Below, in pieces: positions 11,530 to 22,190 of a DNA stretch of 64,000 bases. Source of the stretch: Bradysia coprophila. Its lineage: Eukaryota > Arthropoda > Insecta > Diptera > Sciaridae. The notes below the pieces were generated by a model. The model was given only the letters and a program-made list of their open reading frames with translations, did no database searches and was not told where the DNA came from. Position numbers and translations under genes: made by a program. Positions within the stretch are counted from its first letter, which is position 1. The number at the start of each line of letters is the position of its first letter. The stretch is from NCBI RefSeq assembly GCF_014529535.1, contig NW_023503423.1, positions 5,876,473 through 5,940,472 on the forward strand. Reading direction: 5' to 3'.

Positions 11530-12380
11530 CAAGCCAGTACGGAGTATATATTTTAGTGAGACTCAACATTACTGCACGGCCAATATCGTCACGAACGATA
11601 CTATATCATTCGCTCTGAAAACGATAATACCGTTTTGTTAACGACAATACCGTTTTTTTTTTTAAGGTAAACGAATTTTCTTTAACAAAGAAATATTGTT
11701 TGTGTTTCCGTTTGTGTTGATCATTCAGTTTCTGTTCGAACAATCTGACGTTCCCTAATCCGCTGGACGATACTACCCATACTCCCGTTCTCTACGATTT
11801 GATCGTTCTTTTGGACACGGAAATTTTTTTTGAGGATGTTAACTGTGCAGAACAATATTACAAGACAGCATTGAATATCACGTTCCACATTCTGACCACA
11901 CTAAGTGCAGCTGAGATGTACATTGTACTGTTAAGTAAACAATTGTTACACGGAAAATTCGTGGATTTCATTAAAGGCTGTGTAACTTATAATGTGGCTG
12001 CAGTTCTTAAAATATAGCTGCAAGACTTATAAAAATATAGCTACTGGACGCATATCCTATTAATGTTGGTTATTTACCTGCAATGTGAGTTACACAACTA
12101 TATTATAGATTACAGAGCTACATTATGCATCGACAACACATGTTATAGCTAGGATTTGCATATTGTGGCTGTGTACTCTATATCATAGCTGTGTAACGCA
12201 TATTTGACGTTTGAAAAATATAGCTGTGTGCTGCATATCATAAAATGTATGGGACCATGCAAGTTGTGATTCGTACTGACGCTTGGTCGGACTCAATGTT
12301 AACAGATAAAGAAAAATCGTAAAATAGCTTGGCTGATTTTAATAAAGCTTGATTGTCAGGTTATAGAAATACCTCTTCAA
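11530..12380. mobile_element. Left half of a diverged foldback DNA element interrupted by a LINE
   Basis: Rich in short ACGATA/TATCGT and ATAGCTGTGTAA motifs. A 21-bp segment at 11739-11759 (AACAATCTGACGTTCCCTAA plus T) is repeated exactly inverted at 16326-16346, and ATAGCTGTGTAA units here face TTACACAGCTAT units at 16030-16100. The two halves flank the LINE at 12382-15590, so the LINE probably inserted into an older inverted-repeat element. Confidence 0.5.
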
Positions 12381-12392
12381 TAGTCAAAATCC

Positions 12393-15206
12393 GTGGAAAC
12401 ACAGACGAATGAAAGTATATATCAGTATTTTTGTGTTCACAGATGTGATAGGTCAGAGTTAAATAGTAACCATGCGAGGTTTGGTGGTGTGCTAGTGGCT
12501 GTCAAGTCTTATATCCCGAGTGAAAAAGTTGTCGTTCCGCATGTTGATGATGTGGAGCTCGTGACCGTTAGAATGCGATTTCATAATATGTCTGTATATG
12601 TGTGCTGTGCGTATATACCGTCTTGCTCTCCCGTGGCAGTCTATCACCGTTATGCTGAGGCTTTGCAGCAGATTATTGACTTCATCGATTTAAATGTTGA
12701 AGACAGGCTTTGTGTCTTAGGAGACTTTAATATGACTAATGTGGATTGGGTTCCTTGTCCTGTCGACGATGGCTCCGTGTCAGATGGTATGACGCATGCG
12801 GCGAATGTTCTGTTGCCTTGTGATATTGACACGAGCGCCCACGCTGATGTTATATATTGCCTGTTGGGATCCGGATTGAGCCAGGTCAATAGTGTTCGCA
12901 ATTTCCAGCAGAGACTGCTAGACCTCGTTTTTTGTAGCGACCCGTGTGAAGTTACCGTTACCGCGTCCGCTTCTCCTCTCGTTAAAGAAGACGACTATCA
13001 CAAGCCTATCGTTGTTGATTTTGACTCGTACGCGGTTGAGTCCGTTACTTTTGATGCTGATGTGAATGAATATAACTTTAGAAGAGCCGACTTTGTCGGT
13101 CTCGACGGCTATTTGTCGTCGATTAACTGGGAAGAAGAATTGACTGGCGATGACGTCGACGTTTTAGTTGATCGCTTTTATGAGTTGCTGGCTGTCGGAT
13201 TTGCGCGTTGTGTTCCGCTTAAGAGGAAGTCGTCTGGTTCGCACCCTCCTTGGTATAGTGCGACGCTCTTGAGTTTGAAAAATAAGCGTAGCCGTGCCCA
13301 CAAGCGTTACAGAGAGTCGGGTGATCGGAACAGTTTTATCGAGTTTTGCTCTCTGAGGAACCGATTTGACGCTGCACAGTCTCGTGCCTTTCAGTCGTAT
13401 CTGGATAAGACGCAACAGGATTTGGCTGTTGATCCGTCAAAGTTTTGGAAATACGTGAATGATTTGCGCAGAACGTCTTCTTACCCTGGCCTAATGCATA
13501 GAGGGAACGACCGTACAACGGATATGCAGAGAAAATGCGATCTCTTCGCGGATTTCTTTAGTGACGTGTTCGTTAGTGATGCAGCTACGACTAACCGGAC
13601 TTTTGGCTTGGCAAAAAGTGTCGATATTGGATCGATGACGTTAGACGAACGACAAGTCAGTGACGCGCTGAAAGGTAATGATACGACGAAAGGTGACGGC
13701 CCTGACAATATTTCGCCTCTCCTGTTAAAGAATTGCGCTGAGGTGTTGTGTTCACCGTTGCTCCGCATTTTTAACTTGTCGTTGGTTAGCCACTTTCCAA
13801 ATCGCTGGAAAGAGTCGTATGTTGTCCCGGTTTTTAAAAGTGGTTCGAAGTCTGACGTTGAGTGCTATCGTGGTGTAGCAATACTGCCGACATTTGGTAA
13901 GCTCTTTGAGTCCATTGTGTGTAAGGTTTTGGCCGTTAAGTTCAAGAAAGTGATTTCGTTGTCGCAACATGGCTTCATGAAAGGTCGCTCCGCTTCTACC
14001 AACCTTTTGGAGTTTGTCAGCGAAGCTGTTCGTGTGGTAGAGCGTGGTCATCAGGTCGATGTGTTGTATACTGACGTGCAGAAGGCATTTGATAGGGTGA
14101 GACACGATCTTCTGATTTGCAAGCTGAGTGAACTTGGGATGCACTCATCGATGTTGCAATGGTTACGGACGTACCTCAGTGGTCGTAGTCAGTACGTGAA
14201 TCTCATGGGATGGAAGTCGCGTTCGTTTTTTGCTACCTCCGGTGTGCCACAAGGCAGCCATCTCGGCCCTTTGTTGTTCCTGATATTTTTCGATGACGTG
14301 ACGAAGGTCATTAAGTCGAAATGCGGCTTGTATGCTGACGATTTGAAAATTTATCGTGCTGTTAGATCGCTCAGCGACAGTTTGGCCTTGCAACAGGATC
14401 TGACGGCGCTTCGTGCATGGTGTGTTGATAATTGCTTGTCCCTGAATGTAGGCAAGTGTAAGTCGATGTCTTTCTTCAGAGTCCGTAATCCGGCTCGATT
14501 CCGATATTCAATCGATGGGATTGTCGTTCAGCGTGTGACTGAGATTCGTGATCTAGGTGTTACGTTCACTGAGAATTTGTCGTTCTGTCGGCATATTGAA
14601 GTTGCTGTAGCGAAGGCGTATTCCATGCTCGGTTTCGTTAAGAGGATATGTCGCGACTTCCGTAATGTCGAAGCTCTCAAGAGCGTTTACTTTGCACACG
14701 TCAGGTCACACTTGGAGTACGCGTCGGTCGTTTGGTCGCCGTTCTATCAGAGTCATTCCGACAAGGTTGAATCGGTACAAAAGAAGTTCTTGATCTATGC
14801 TCTGAGGAGAACTGTCAGAAGAGATCCACAATATCGCCTTTCGCCGTATGTCACCAGGTGCCAGTCTGTCGGTATTGAGAGTTTGTCGCGGAGACGTATC
14901 AACTTGTCAGCTATGTTCGTCTTTGATCTTCTGAGTGGCCGTGTTGATGCTCCTAACTTGCTCGCGAATGTGTCAAGGAGTTCGTCGGGTAGATCTCTGA
15001 GGAATGTCCGTTATCTGGTGCTCGAGCATCATCGGTCAAATTATGGTTTGTTCGAACCCATGAATTATGCCTCGAGGAGTTTTAACGTGTTCGCGCATCT
15101 GTACTCACCGTTGTTGAGTCGTTTGTCCTTCAAGACATTAGTGAGAGCTTTTGGTTTGACTGACGAGGTTTTGAAGAGAAACGGGTTCTTGTTGCGTGTG
15201 ACTTGA
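12393..15206 (+). CDS. LINE ORF2: truncated endonuclease plus reverse transcriptase
   Basis: A 937-codon open frame encodes the replicase of a jockey-clade element. Residues about 1-210 are the C-terminal part of an APE-type endonuclease (RCDRSELNSNHARFGGVL, GDFN near 108, DDYHKP near 205); the first catalytic motifs are missing through 5' truncation. A linker leads to the reverse transcriptase (about 430-700): GPDNISPLLLK, SGSKSDVECYRG, QHGFMKGRSASTNLLEF, TDVQKAFDRV near 559, GVPQGSHLGPLLF, and catalytic YADD near 645. The C-terminal thumb region contains HLEYASVVWSPF and KKFLIYALRR. The frame continues upstream of 12393 only to a stop at about 12381, and position 12393 is GTG rather than ATG, so there is no bona fide start. 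GC and codon use are higher than in neighbouring DNA, as expected for a recent arrival. Confidence 0.93.
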   Translation: METQTNESIYQYFCVHRCDRSELNSNHARFGGVLVAVKSYIPSEKVVVPHVDDVELVTVRMRFHNMSVYVCCAYIPSCSPVAVYHRYAEALQQIIDFIDLNVEDRLCVLGDFNMTNVDWVPCPVDDGSVSDGMTHAANVLLPCDIDTSAHADVIYCLLGSGLSQVNSVRNFQQRLLDLVFCSDPCEVTVTASASPLVKEDDYHKPIVVDFDSYAVESVTFDADVNEYNFRRADFVGLDGYLSSINWEEELTGDDVDVLVDRFYELLAVGFARCVPLKRKSSGSHPPWYSATLLSLKNKRSRAHKRYRESGDRNSFIEFCSLRNRFDAAQSRAFQSYLDKTQQDLAVDPSKFWKYVNDLRRTSSYPGLMHRGNDRTTDMQRKCDLFADFFSDVFVSDAATTNRTFGLAKSVDIGSMTLDERQVSDALKGNDTTKGDGPDNISPLLLKNCAEVLCSPLLRIFNLSLVSHFPNRWKESYVVPVFKSGSKSDVECYRGVAILPTFGKLFESIVCKVLAVKFKKVISLSQHGFMKGRSASTNLLEFVSEAVRVVERGHQVDVLYTDVQKAFDRVRHDLLICKLSELGMHSSMLQWLRTYLSGRSQYVNLMGWKSRSFFATSGVPQGSHLGPLLFLIFFDDVTKVIKSKCGLYADDLKIYRAVRSLSDSLALQQDLTALRAWCVDNCLSLNVGKCKSMSFFRVRNPARFRYSIDGIVVQRVTEIRDLGVTFTENLSFCRHIEVAVAKAYSMLGFVKRICRDFRNVEALKSVYFAHVRSHLEYASVVWSPFYQSHSDKVESVQKKFLIYALRRTVRRDPQYRLSPYVTRCQSVGIESLSRRRINLSAMFVFDLLSGRVDAPNLLANVSRSSSGRSLRNVRYLVLEHHRSNYGLFEPMNYASRSFNVFAHLYSPLLSRLSFKTLVRAFGLTDEVLKRNGFLLRVT

Positions 15207-15564
15207 CGGTCTAAATCTTGTCTATTTAATCAACCCAACAACGTACATTATTACAATTTGATTTTGCGTCACTGATATGTGAATTCTTTTTTTTTTTCAT
15301 TCACATGTTTCGCCATCTGCGCTGTGGACTCCACGTGTTTCACCGTTCCATCCATATGTACGACATCGTAACATAGCAGAAGGCGTATGGAAGCTCCGAC
15401 GGGTCGACTGGGCCAACATACTGCCTCCGGTTTCTGCTTCAGCGGCAACATTGAGTTTAGTTTAACATTTTGCCGCCTTATGTATTTTGAGTTGATATGA
15501 CGCGACGTTATTGTATGTATTCATTGTCGCCAGCCAGTTAGCATATATTGCCGTTGGTTTAGAA
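15207..15564 (+). other. LINE 3' UTR
   Basis: Non-coding sequence between the ORF2 stop and the AAAAT-repeat tail. It has a T-run at 15288-15298 followed by moderately GC-rich sequence. Minus-strand frames here are not supported by any motif. Confidence 0.7.
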
Positions 15565-15789
15565 TATAAAAATAAAAATAAAAATAAAATATATCAGAAA
15601 TTTCAATACATTAGAAACGAATTAAGCGAAGTAACTGCTCCCAAATGTCAAACTAGGCATTTCACAGAAAACAATCGAATTGGCGATTCTTCACGCAGGC
15701 AGTCTCAATTTACTTTCTTTCAGAACCTGAAACAATGCTCCAATGACAACTCACCAAAGTAAAAATGCTAAATATGAAAACTACAGACT

Positions 15790-16430
15790 TGAATTAGGCT
15801 GAGTGCCTTATAATATAGCTGCAGAATTTATATTGCGGTAACAACGCTTCGAAATAAGAACGTGTTAAAGCGCAAGCAAAATTAGCACAACAGCAGCATA
15901 GGTGACGGTCGGATTCTCAGGTTAAGTATCAATGGGCGCGGTTAGTACTTGGATGGGTGACCGCAAAATTCATGAAAGTTTAGGAAAAATTTTTATTTCT
16001 CGAGATAGATTTGAAACGCGTCTCACAGCTATAATATAAGTTACACAGCTATTTTAACTACAGTCTTCGCAATATGCATTACACAGCTATATGCCAAAAA
16101 ATGGGGGTGCTAAGTCCACTTATAGATCTCACACGCATATTGGGATTTTCCGTGTACTTGTCCCGAATTTGTACAGTACATTTTTCGTGGTAGTTGAGTA
16201 GTACTTCTGTCCTGGACGATAAATTTTGGGACGATAATATCAATTTGTATGATAATATTGTTCTGAGTGATATTAACGTTTTAAATTTAATTTTCTTAAA
16301 ACAGTCTAGACGGTAATATCGTCCTATTAGGGAACGTCAGATTGTTCCCTAATATCGTCCAGATTGTTTTCAAAAAACTAAATTTAAAATCGTATTATTA
16401 TTCAGATCGTTATATCGTCCAGTACAGTGC
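15790..16430. mobile_element. Right half of the diverged foldback DNA element
   Basis: Contains TTACACAGCTAT units (16040-16100), ACGATAATAT/TATCGTCC motifs (16210-16430), and the exact inverted copy of the 21-bp left-half segment at 16326-16346. Similarity to the left half is patchy, so this is an old element. A 5S rRNA-like piece lies within it. Confidence 0.5.
15906..15964 (+). pseudogene. 5S rRNA-derived fragment (3' half of internal promoter region)
   Basis: The segment matches the middle of animal 5S rRNA: GGTCGGATTCTC, GGTTAAG, then GGGCGCGGTTAGTACTTGGA and TGGGTGACCGC, which cover the box A-box C region. The first ~40 nt and last ~30 nt of 5S rRNA are absent, and the remainder has several substitutions. 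It could be a dispersed 5S pseudogene or the head of a 5S-derived SINE (SINE3 type). It is too short to yield 5S rRNA. Confidence 0.8.
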
Positions 16431-16624
16431 CGATAAGTTAGAGAAGAGCAACTGTGGGAGGAAATTAAAATCTCATGAAGAATGCTAATTTTCCGAACAG
16501 TTCGTAATAGGAAAACAGCTATGATTCGGATGAAGTAGTAATTTATGATAACCACATTGTGTCACAAAAACTACCACTTTCGCAACGTGTTGCACACACC
16601 GTTTTCTGCAAACAGCTGCGAAGG

Positions 16625-16760
16625 CGAGGTCTGGAATCGAATACGCTAAAAAAGACTTTTAGTCCGTGGTACGAATAGTATTTTTCATATTGGACGGAAA
16701 ACAGTGCGACGAAGTCGCACTTTTCGGTTCCTAGGTATGAAAAATCCATTTCACAACTAG
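16625..16760. repeat. Dispersed repeat family B, copy 1
   Basis: GCTAAAAAAGACTTTTAGTC at about 16645 and CACTTTTCGGTTCCTAGGTA at about 16718 recur near 38.7 kb, the first segment in reverse complement (GACTAAAAGTCTTTTTTAGC). The segment is partly palindromic around GTGCGACGAAGTCGCAC. This is the remnant of a non-autonomous inverted-repeat element. Confidence 0.6.
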
Positions 16761-18062
16761 TGGTGAAAAGTTAAACATAGAAAACCAGAGAAAAAAAGAC
16801 CCTCCGATCGCCGCCACCCAAATCGCGCATGAAAAAGTTCAGTTTTTGCAGCGCAGTTGCAGAAAGCCTAATTTTCCGAACAATTCTTAAAAGAAAATTA
16901 CATCTGATGGAAACATTTATAACCAAGACGAGTTCAAAAAACAATATTATCGTTGAGCATGCATGATGAAATGGAGTACATAATTGAAATTATTATTGCT
17001 ACACGCAAGGGAGCTCTCTAGCAACAGCACACACATTGTTTACAATACTAGGAGGGCAAAAATTGGACAGTGTACGCTTGTAAATGTCATTATTTTAGAA
17101 GTGTATAGTATGAATACAGTGTAATGCAAATACAGTGTACTGCAATTTACAAGTAGACACTTTCCGAACAACAACAGGTGCCTCTTCTTACAGTTTTTTT
17201 TATATTTTTTGTTCACGAATGTACAGGAACTCAGAGGTACCGCGATATTTCATTAAAGTCAATCGTTTTTTTTTAAATTTAATTTTAATTTTATACAAAA
17301 CCCTAATGAGGAAACAATATTTCTATGTTAAGACATAGCTTCACTTTCCTCTATAATTTTTTTCCTCATTTTCCAATAAAATTAAATTGTTTAGTAATGG
17401 ATGGATGACGCACGATAAACATTGTCGATTGATATAATACTTCTCATTAGACGAATTTTTACTTTTAGCTGATGGTAACATCTACGGTGCTATGGTACCA
17501 AAAAACATTCAGCTAAATGAATCGTTACTAATGAAACATTCATTGTCAAGATCACGCAGCATGAAGAAATTCATTCATTTATTCATGATATCATTGTAAG
17601 AAAAACGGTAGTACACACAACACTCAGGTACAACAATGTTTTGCGTTGTTGTTGCATATTTGGAATTGATTCTCTTCACATGCCTCACTTTAATTTATTG
17701 TTTTTCGTATGCTCGACTGATGATGTAACGAGTGATATTACTTTACATTACATACCTTTCTGCTCAGACATTACCGGCACCTCCACTTCTTCCGATTAAT
17801 AAATCAAGTCATTGCACTGTTTACGTTTATTACGTTGATGAAGACGAACCATCGCGTCGCTAACGTGGTTAACATTTTCTTACATTAAAATATCAGGTGG
17901 GGAACAGGTTTTCGATGTTAAATATATTAAGCGATTGTTCAGACCACTTATGAGTCAGTCTGGTTCCATATGTGTCTTGTTGAACTTGCGCGTTATTATT
18001 TTTATTGAGTTTGACTTTAAGTCTTTACGGTCGTGCTGAAGTTATAATTAAATTTGATCGAA
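16761..18062. other. Intergenic 5' flank of the ZP gene
   Basis: No coding exon was recognised. A possible initiator TCAGTC (17954-17959) lies about 105 bp before the ZP start codon, which is a plausible transcription start. The rest is AT-rich with no clear repeat structure. Confidence 0.4.
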
Positions 18063-19744
18063 ATGTGGAAATCGGTTGTTATGGTGGCGCTTTTAATTGT
18101 TAATTTGTCGAACGTTAGATGTAATGGCAAGAAAGGTAAACATTTTATCAAACAGTAGAGGAAGTTAAGAGATGCGTATAAAAGTGACGCATCGTTTTGA
18201 CTTGCGTGACTATTATGAACTGCTCGTTCATAATGCTATCTTCACTTTCTTTTTCCACCTCAAGAAATAGTTTCGTAAGAATGGAAAGGTTATAAACATC
18301 TGACTTATCCAAAGTGTTTGCTAAGTTCTGAAAGAACAGGTTATACAGAACCTACGAAGGCGTCCAAATTTTAACGGTTCAGTGGATATTTTCCATATGA
18401 CAGAAATTTCCCTTCTGTGACTCTTTAGAAAATTGAGTTTTTGACAATACTTTTCCTGTAAAATCTAGTCCTTCACATCATGTTATGGCACGTAATGAAA
18501 TTTTTGCAAAATGTGTTTGGGGTGATGAGGTTGACTAAAGTCTCGTGGAGCATCATTTCACTATTGGTTTCAATCAAGGTTGGGTTGCTCTAATCGTACG
18601 TCAATCCCGATTCGGCTAATTTTCTAGTAATTTTCAAAATGCTTGGCTTAGACAAGGTTGTTTCTTCCGATAGTCTACCAACATTTCTGTCCAAGAACTT
18701 GACTCTAAATAATGCTTCTGAAAAATGGAATCATCCTTTATAAGGTTATAGGATGCATTTTGCAGAGTCTACATCAAAGACAAAAATGTTAGAGAGCACC
18801 AAAGCTGTTGACATTCGATGCACATGTAAGAAAATTAGACAAATAAAGATTAGCAGATACCATCTTTGTTCAAATACTAAAGGAGGAATTTCTTTGATAA
18901 TTTATTGCAATGAAGTGCTATGCATTTGGCTAGTTTCATGTAGCCACGACACTCATGGTTACTATGCAATATTTACAGAACAAATATGGGAACAAGATCT
19001 AGGGGACACTTTCAAAATTGATGCATCTACCCATGGTCTGCAAAAGGTGCATTTAAAATGTGGTGCCAATTCAATGCACGTCGAACTAGAAACCGAAGAC
19101 AATTTCACTGGAGTCATGTACACCAGGGGCAGTTTTTACAAGCAAACCGCGCCATGTTTTGTAAAGGCAAAGCCTGGCAGAGCATCCCGATCACTGAAGA
19201 TGAACTTTCCAATCGATCAATGTCAAACCATTCAGGAAGGCGATGTCTACAGAAACGTTGTGGTTGTTCAGCACGATCCAGAATTGGTGACCCCTGGTAA
19301 GTCCACCTTTTTTCGACGTACTTGAAGGCAGTCACTTAATCATTTTGCGCCGTTGAAAATTAGGCGATGCTGCGTTTGCATTGGAATGCGATTTCCGATC
19401 GCCACGCAGTGTATCAGTCAGTGCCAATATACAAGCGAGAGATGGGTAAAAACAAAATGATTTTTTGTTCATAATGGTTAAAGCAATAGAATCCGAAAAA
19501 AACTGAAGAAATTTCTTTCAAAAGTAATAGAGAAGCGATTGGTTCTAGAATTACGTTAGCCAGTCCCGATCCATCTGCAACGGACACGACCAATGAAATA
19601 AATTCCGAATTCACAGTTTTTAATAACTCGCACTCCGTCACCTTCACACCTTCCACTACATCCAAGTCGCACAAAAAAGCACAGTTGGTTAAAGGCACAG
19701 TTGAATCGGTGCACGTCCATAAGGAACTCAATGATGAGTTATAA
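18063..19744 (+). CDS. Secreted ZP-N-type domain protein
   Basis: Small secreted protein with the cysteine pattern of the zona pellucida N-module, used by insect apical-matrix/cuticlin-type proteins to polymerise. Exons: 18063-18135, 18979-19296, 19364-19445, 19549-19744. Phases fit, giving 222 aa. Exon 1 encodes a classic signal peptide (MWKSVVMVALLIVNLSNVRC). The module runs from about residue 37 to 156: HLKCGANSM, NFTGVMYTRGSF, APCFVKAKPGRASRS, QCQTIQEGDVYRNVVVVQ, PGDAAFALECDF. The last exon is Ser/Thr/Asn-rich (SPDPSATDTT) and ends at TAA 19742. I see no ZP-C half, transmembrane segment or furin site, which typical cuticlin-like ZP proteins have. It may be a ZP-N-only product, or a longer isoform may splice past the last exon. 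The Drosophila orthologue is not assigned. Confidence 0.8.
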
Positions 19745-20110
19745 AAAAAAATCACGAGAAATTTTATGTATATTCATTGCCCTGGTTTCCACTGATGGCA
19801 AAGCGACTAACATAAATTCTAATATTTTTCAGGGAGCATGGTAACAAAGGGTCTCTGGATCATCTGATTATCCGAAACTAGACTGCTGACACAGGAGACA
19901 CACGCGCGGTGCTGTAAATAGATGTATAATTTTCTGTATATGTTGCGCTTTGACGCTGTATACGGATTGATGAGTAAAATTATGTTGTTGCTGTTAATGT
20001 TCTGTTTCTAATCTACTGCTTTGAGTCCCTTATGATAAATTATTACATTATCCGATACGAAAAACATTTGTCCAATTTGCCTAGAAGCAGGGCCTACTTT
20101 TAGAAAATTT
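19745..20110. other. 3' flank of the ZP gene
   Basis: Probable 3' UTR and intergenic DNA. No strong downstream coding exon was found, although TTTTTCAG at about 19832 resembles an acceptor. The start of repeat family C (AGGGCCTAC near 20088) lies at its right end. Confidence 0.4.
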
Positions 20111-20116
20111 ATTAAG

Positions 20117-20580
20117 AAATTTAGCAAATTTTAAAAAATATAGCAAATTTTGGAAAATTTATCAAATTTTGGAAAATTTAGCAAATTTTGGAAAATTTAG
20201 CAAATTTTGGAAAATTTAGCAAATTTTGGAAAATTTAGCAAATTTTGGAAAATTTATCAAATTTTGGAAAATTTAGCAAATTTTGGAAAATTTAGCAAAT
20301 TTTGGAAAATTTAGCAAATTTTGGAAAATTTAGCAAATTTTGGAAAATTTAGCAAATTTTGGAAAATTTAGCAAATTTTGGAAAATTTAGCAAATTTTGG
20401 AAAATTTAGCAAATTTTGGAAAATTTAGCAAATTTTGGAAAATTTAGCAAATTTTGGAAAATTTAGCAAATTTTGGAAAATTTAGCAAATTTTGGAAAAT
20501 TTAGCAATTTTTGGAAAATTTAGCAAATTTTGGAAAATTTAGCAAATTTGGCAAATTTAGGAAAATTTTGGCAAATTTAT
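20117..20580. repeat. 19-bp tandem array inside a family-C repeat
   Basis: About 24 near-identical copies of a 19-bp AT-rich unit (AAATTTAGCAAATTTTGGA in one register). The occasional TTTATC variant at about 20160 and 20257 hints at multi-unit duplication. The array is bounded by inverted, related ends AGGGCCTACTTTTAGAAA (20088) and TTTCTCAAAAATATCCCTTG (about 20597). It is non-coding, minisatellite-like and contains no unique spacers. Confidence 0.92.
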
Positions 20581-20639
20581 GAAATTAGGAAATCAATTTC
20601 TCAAAAATATCCCTTGCCTACAAGGGTCCGAATGATGGT

Positions 20640-22177
20640 AGCCCTAGAGTAGGCCGGCACACATCGTACAAAGTCAAAATCCATGTCAACATTTAGGTAT
20701 TAGTGCCGAACAAAGAATGAAATTGAAAAATAAAATGTTTGTTGAAAGAGCTGTCGTGTCACACAAGTTGAAAATGCGAAAATTTGACTTGTCAGGGACG
20801 ACAGGCCTTTCCATAATTATTTTTCATTTTTCATTCACCAACACTCTCATTTTGCCACCAAATCTACGGTGTCTGACGACCGAGATATGTATACTACTAT
20901 CTGGTGCTCATAAATTTAAATTCATAGAAGTTGTCCAAGCATCAGCGAGCATTCTTCTATAAAACACTAGCGAAAGACTTTTACATTCGTTCCTAATTAT
21001 TGCCACAATGATCTTTAAAGACGGTATAAATGCGTCGTTGGGTACTGGGCTTAATAACAAGTTGATGCAAACAATCGGTAAGATTTCAATAGAAGAGAGT
21101 CCCCGGCATTCGGAGTGTATGTAAAGTGTTCAACATATTCAAATCATAGAAAACGGTTGAAGAAATGTATTTGTGTTCTGGGAAGGGAACAGCATATTAA
21201 GCGACGAATAAATGTCAAAAAGCCGGATTCATAAACAAATAGGAAGAATTTCCGATTTGCGCAAACTCTACAAAATGTTCAACTGCAACGAGAGACACAC
21301 ACATACGAAAGTAATAATAGCGATGTACATATGGCATGGAATAATTTGGAATTTTTTTTTCTATCGCTTGTATCCATCAGTTTATCTATAACAAATAATC
21401 AATTAAAAGCTAATGTGCCAAAATGAATGATGTAATTATGAAAACGCGTACACACTTAATGTCTCCATACACCAATGGAAAATTGCGATAAGAAAATGAA
21501 GCACACAGACCACACTAATACCATCGACGACAGACTTTCATGTTACATTTTCTATTTTATTTTCTATTAGCATAACGTCGTTAAGATTCGTGGCGTCGAC
21601 GTCCGTCTGTGATTGATCAGCGTACGTATCCTTGTGCACATAACAATTGCCAGTCACAAAGTACAAGTCGTAGAAAATTGCACTTTTGATCGACTCTCTA
21701 TCTCCGTCAGGCGAAACACACCAAAAAAAAGTTCAATCGATGGAAAATTGTTCCGGGAGTTAAAAGTGTGCTCGCCACGGTTCCTTATTTTTCATTTTAC
21801 GGTCAGTTCAGGGAGTACGAATTTTTCTTTTTTCATTTTTTTATCGTTCGTCAATATCGTAATCGGATACCGTCGAATTTGTGAAAATTAATTTCTTGTG
21901 TTTTTCTCATTATTTCGTTCCGATTGTGTGCTTATGTAAAAAAGAAAGAAAAAAAAGTTAACGAACGTTTGTGTATGAAAATAACATGGTCCCCCAGTTT
22001 GTTCTACATTAAAAAAAATAGAAACAAAAATTAAGGTGATTGCCACTTCTCAATGAAATTGCTTCCAATTATCCCAATCTAGTCAATTGAATAATATTAT
22101 TTCTTGTGGATGAATCAATAAAAAAAAGTCGTGGTTGATTTGGTCGAGTTAAAAATGATTTTGTAACCAAACCATCA
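20640..22177. other. Intergenic and presumed promoter/5' UTR of the long gene
   Basis: No protein motif was recognised. The sequence becomes less AT-rich around 21590-21800, where a promoter of the long plus-strand gene could lie. The frames 20717-20962 and 21613-21891 lack homology or splice support. Confidence 0.35.
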
Positions 22178-22190
22178 ATGTCCCATACAA
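22178..22190 (+). CDS. Candidate first coding exon (MSHT) of the long gene
   Basis: ATGTCCCATACAA followed by GTAAGA gives four codons plus one base. That is exactly the phase needed to join the exon at 26251, reading MSHT-N-VTEDEY. A good donor and matching phase are the only support. The sequence is short enough for this to be chance, and the context before the ATG is not ideal. Confidence 0.3.

Larger units (their letters stand above)
12382..15590 (+). mobile_element. Jockey-like non-LTR retrotransposon, 5'-truncated
   Basis: This 3.2-kb insertion holds a long ORF2-type frame, a roughly 380-bp 3' region, and a 3' tail of AAAAT repeats at about 15565-15590. That arrangement is typical of LINE integration by target-primed reverse transcription. 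The 5' end cuts into the endonuclease domain, and neither the ORF1 (gag-like) frame nor a 5' UTR is present, so the copy could not start a new cycle alone. The body is free of stops and frameshifts, which suggests recent insertion. It lies between the two halves of a foldback element. No clear target-site duplication was found; TTCAATA at both ends is only a weak candidate. Confidence 0.9.

Noticed and set aside
12393..12395. True start codon of the LINE ORF
   Set aside because: The codon is GTG and the frame begins inside the endonuclease domain, so this is a truncation point, not a start.
19414..19755. 113-codon minus-strand frame
   Set aside because: It is antisense to the last exon of the ZP gene, whose plus-strand phase, splice sites and composition explain the region.
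20117..20580. Regular array that might be taken for a CRISPR
   Set aside because: The units are contiguous 19-mers with no unique spacers, in a eukaryotic, AT-rich context; it is a minisatellite.
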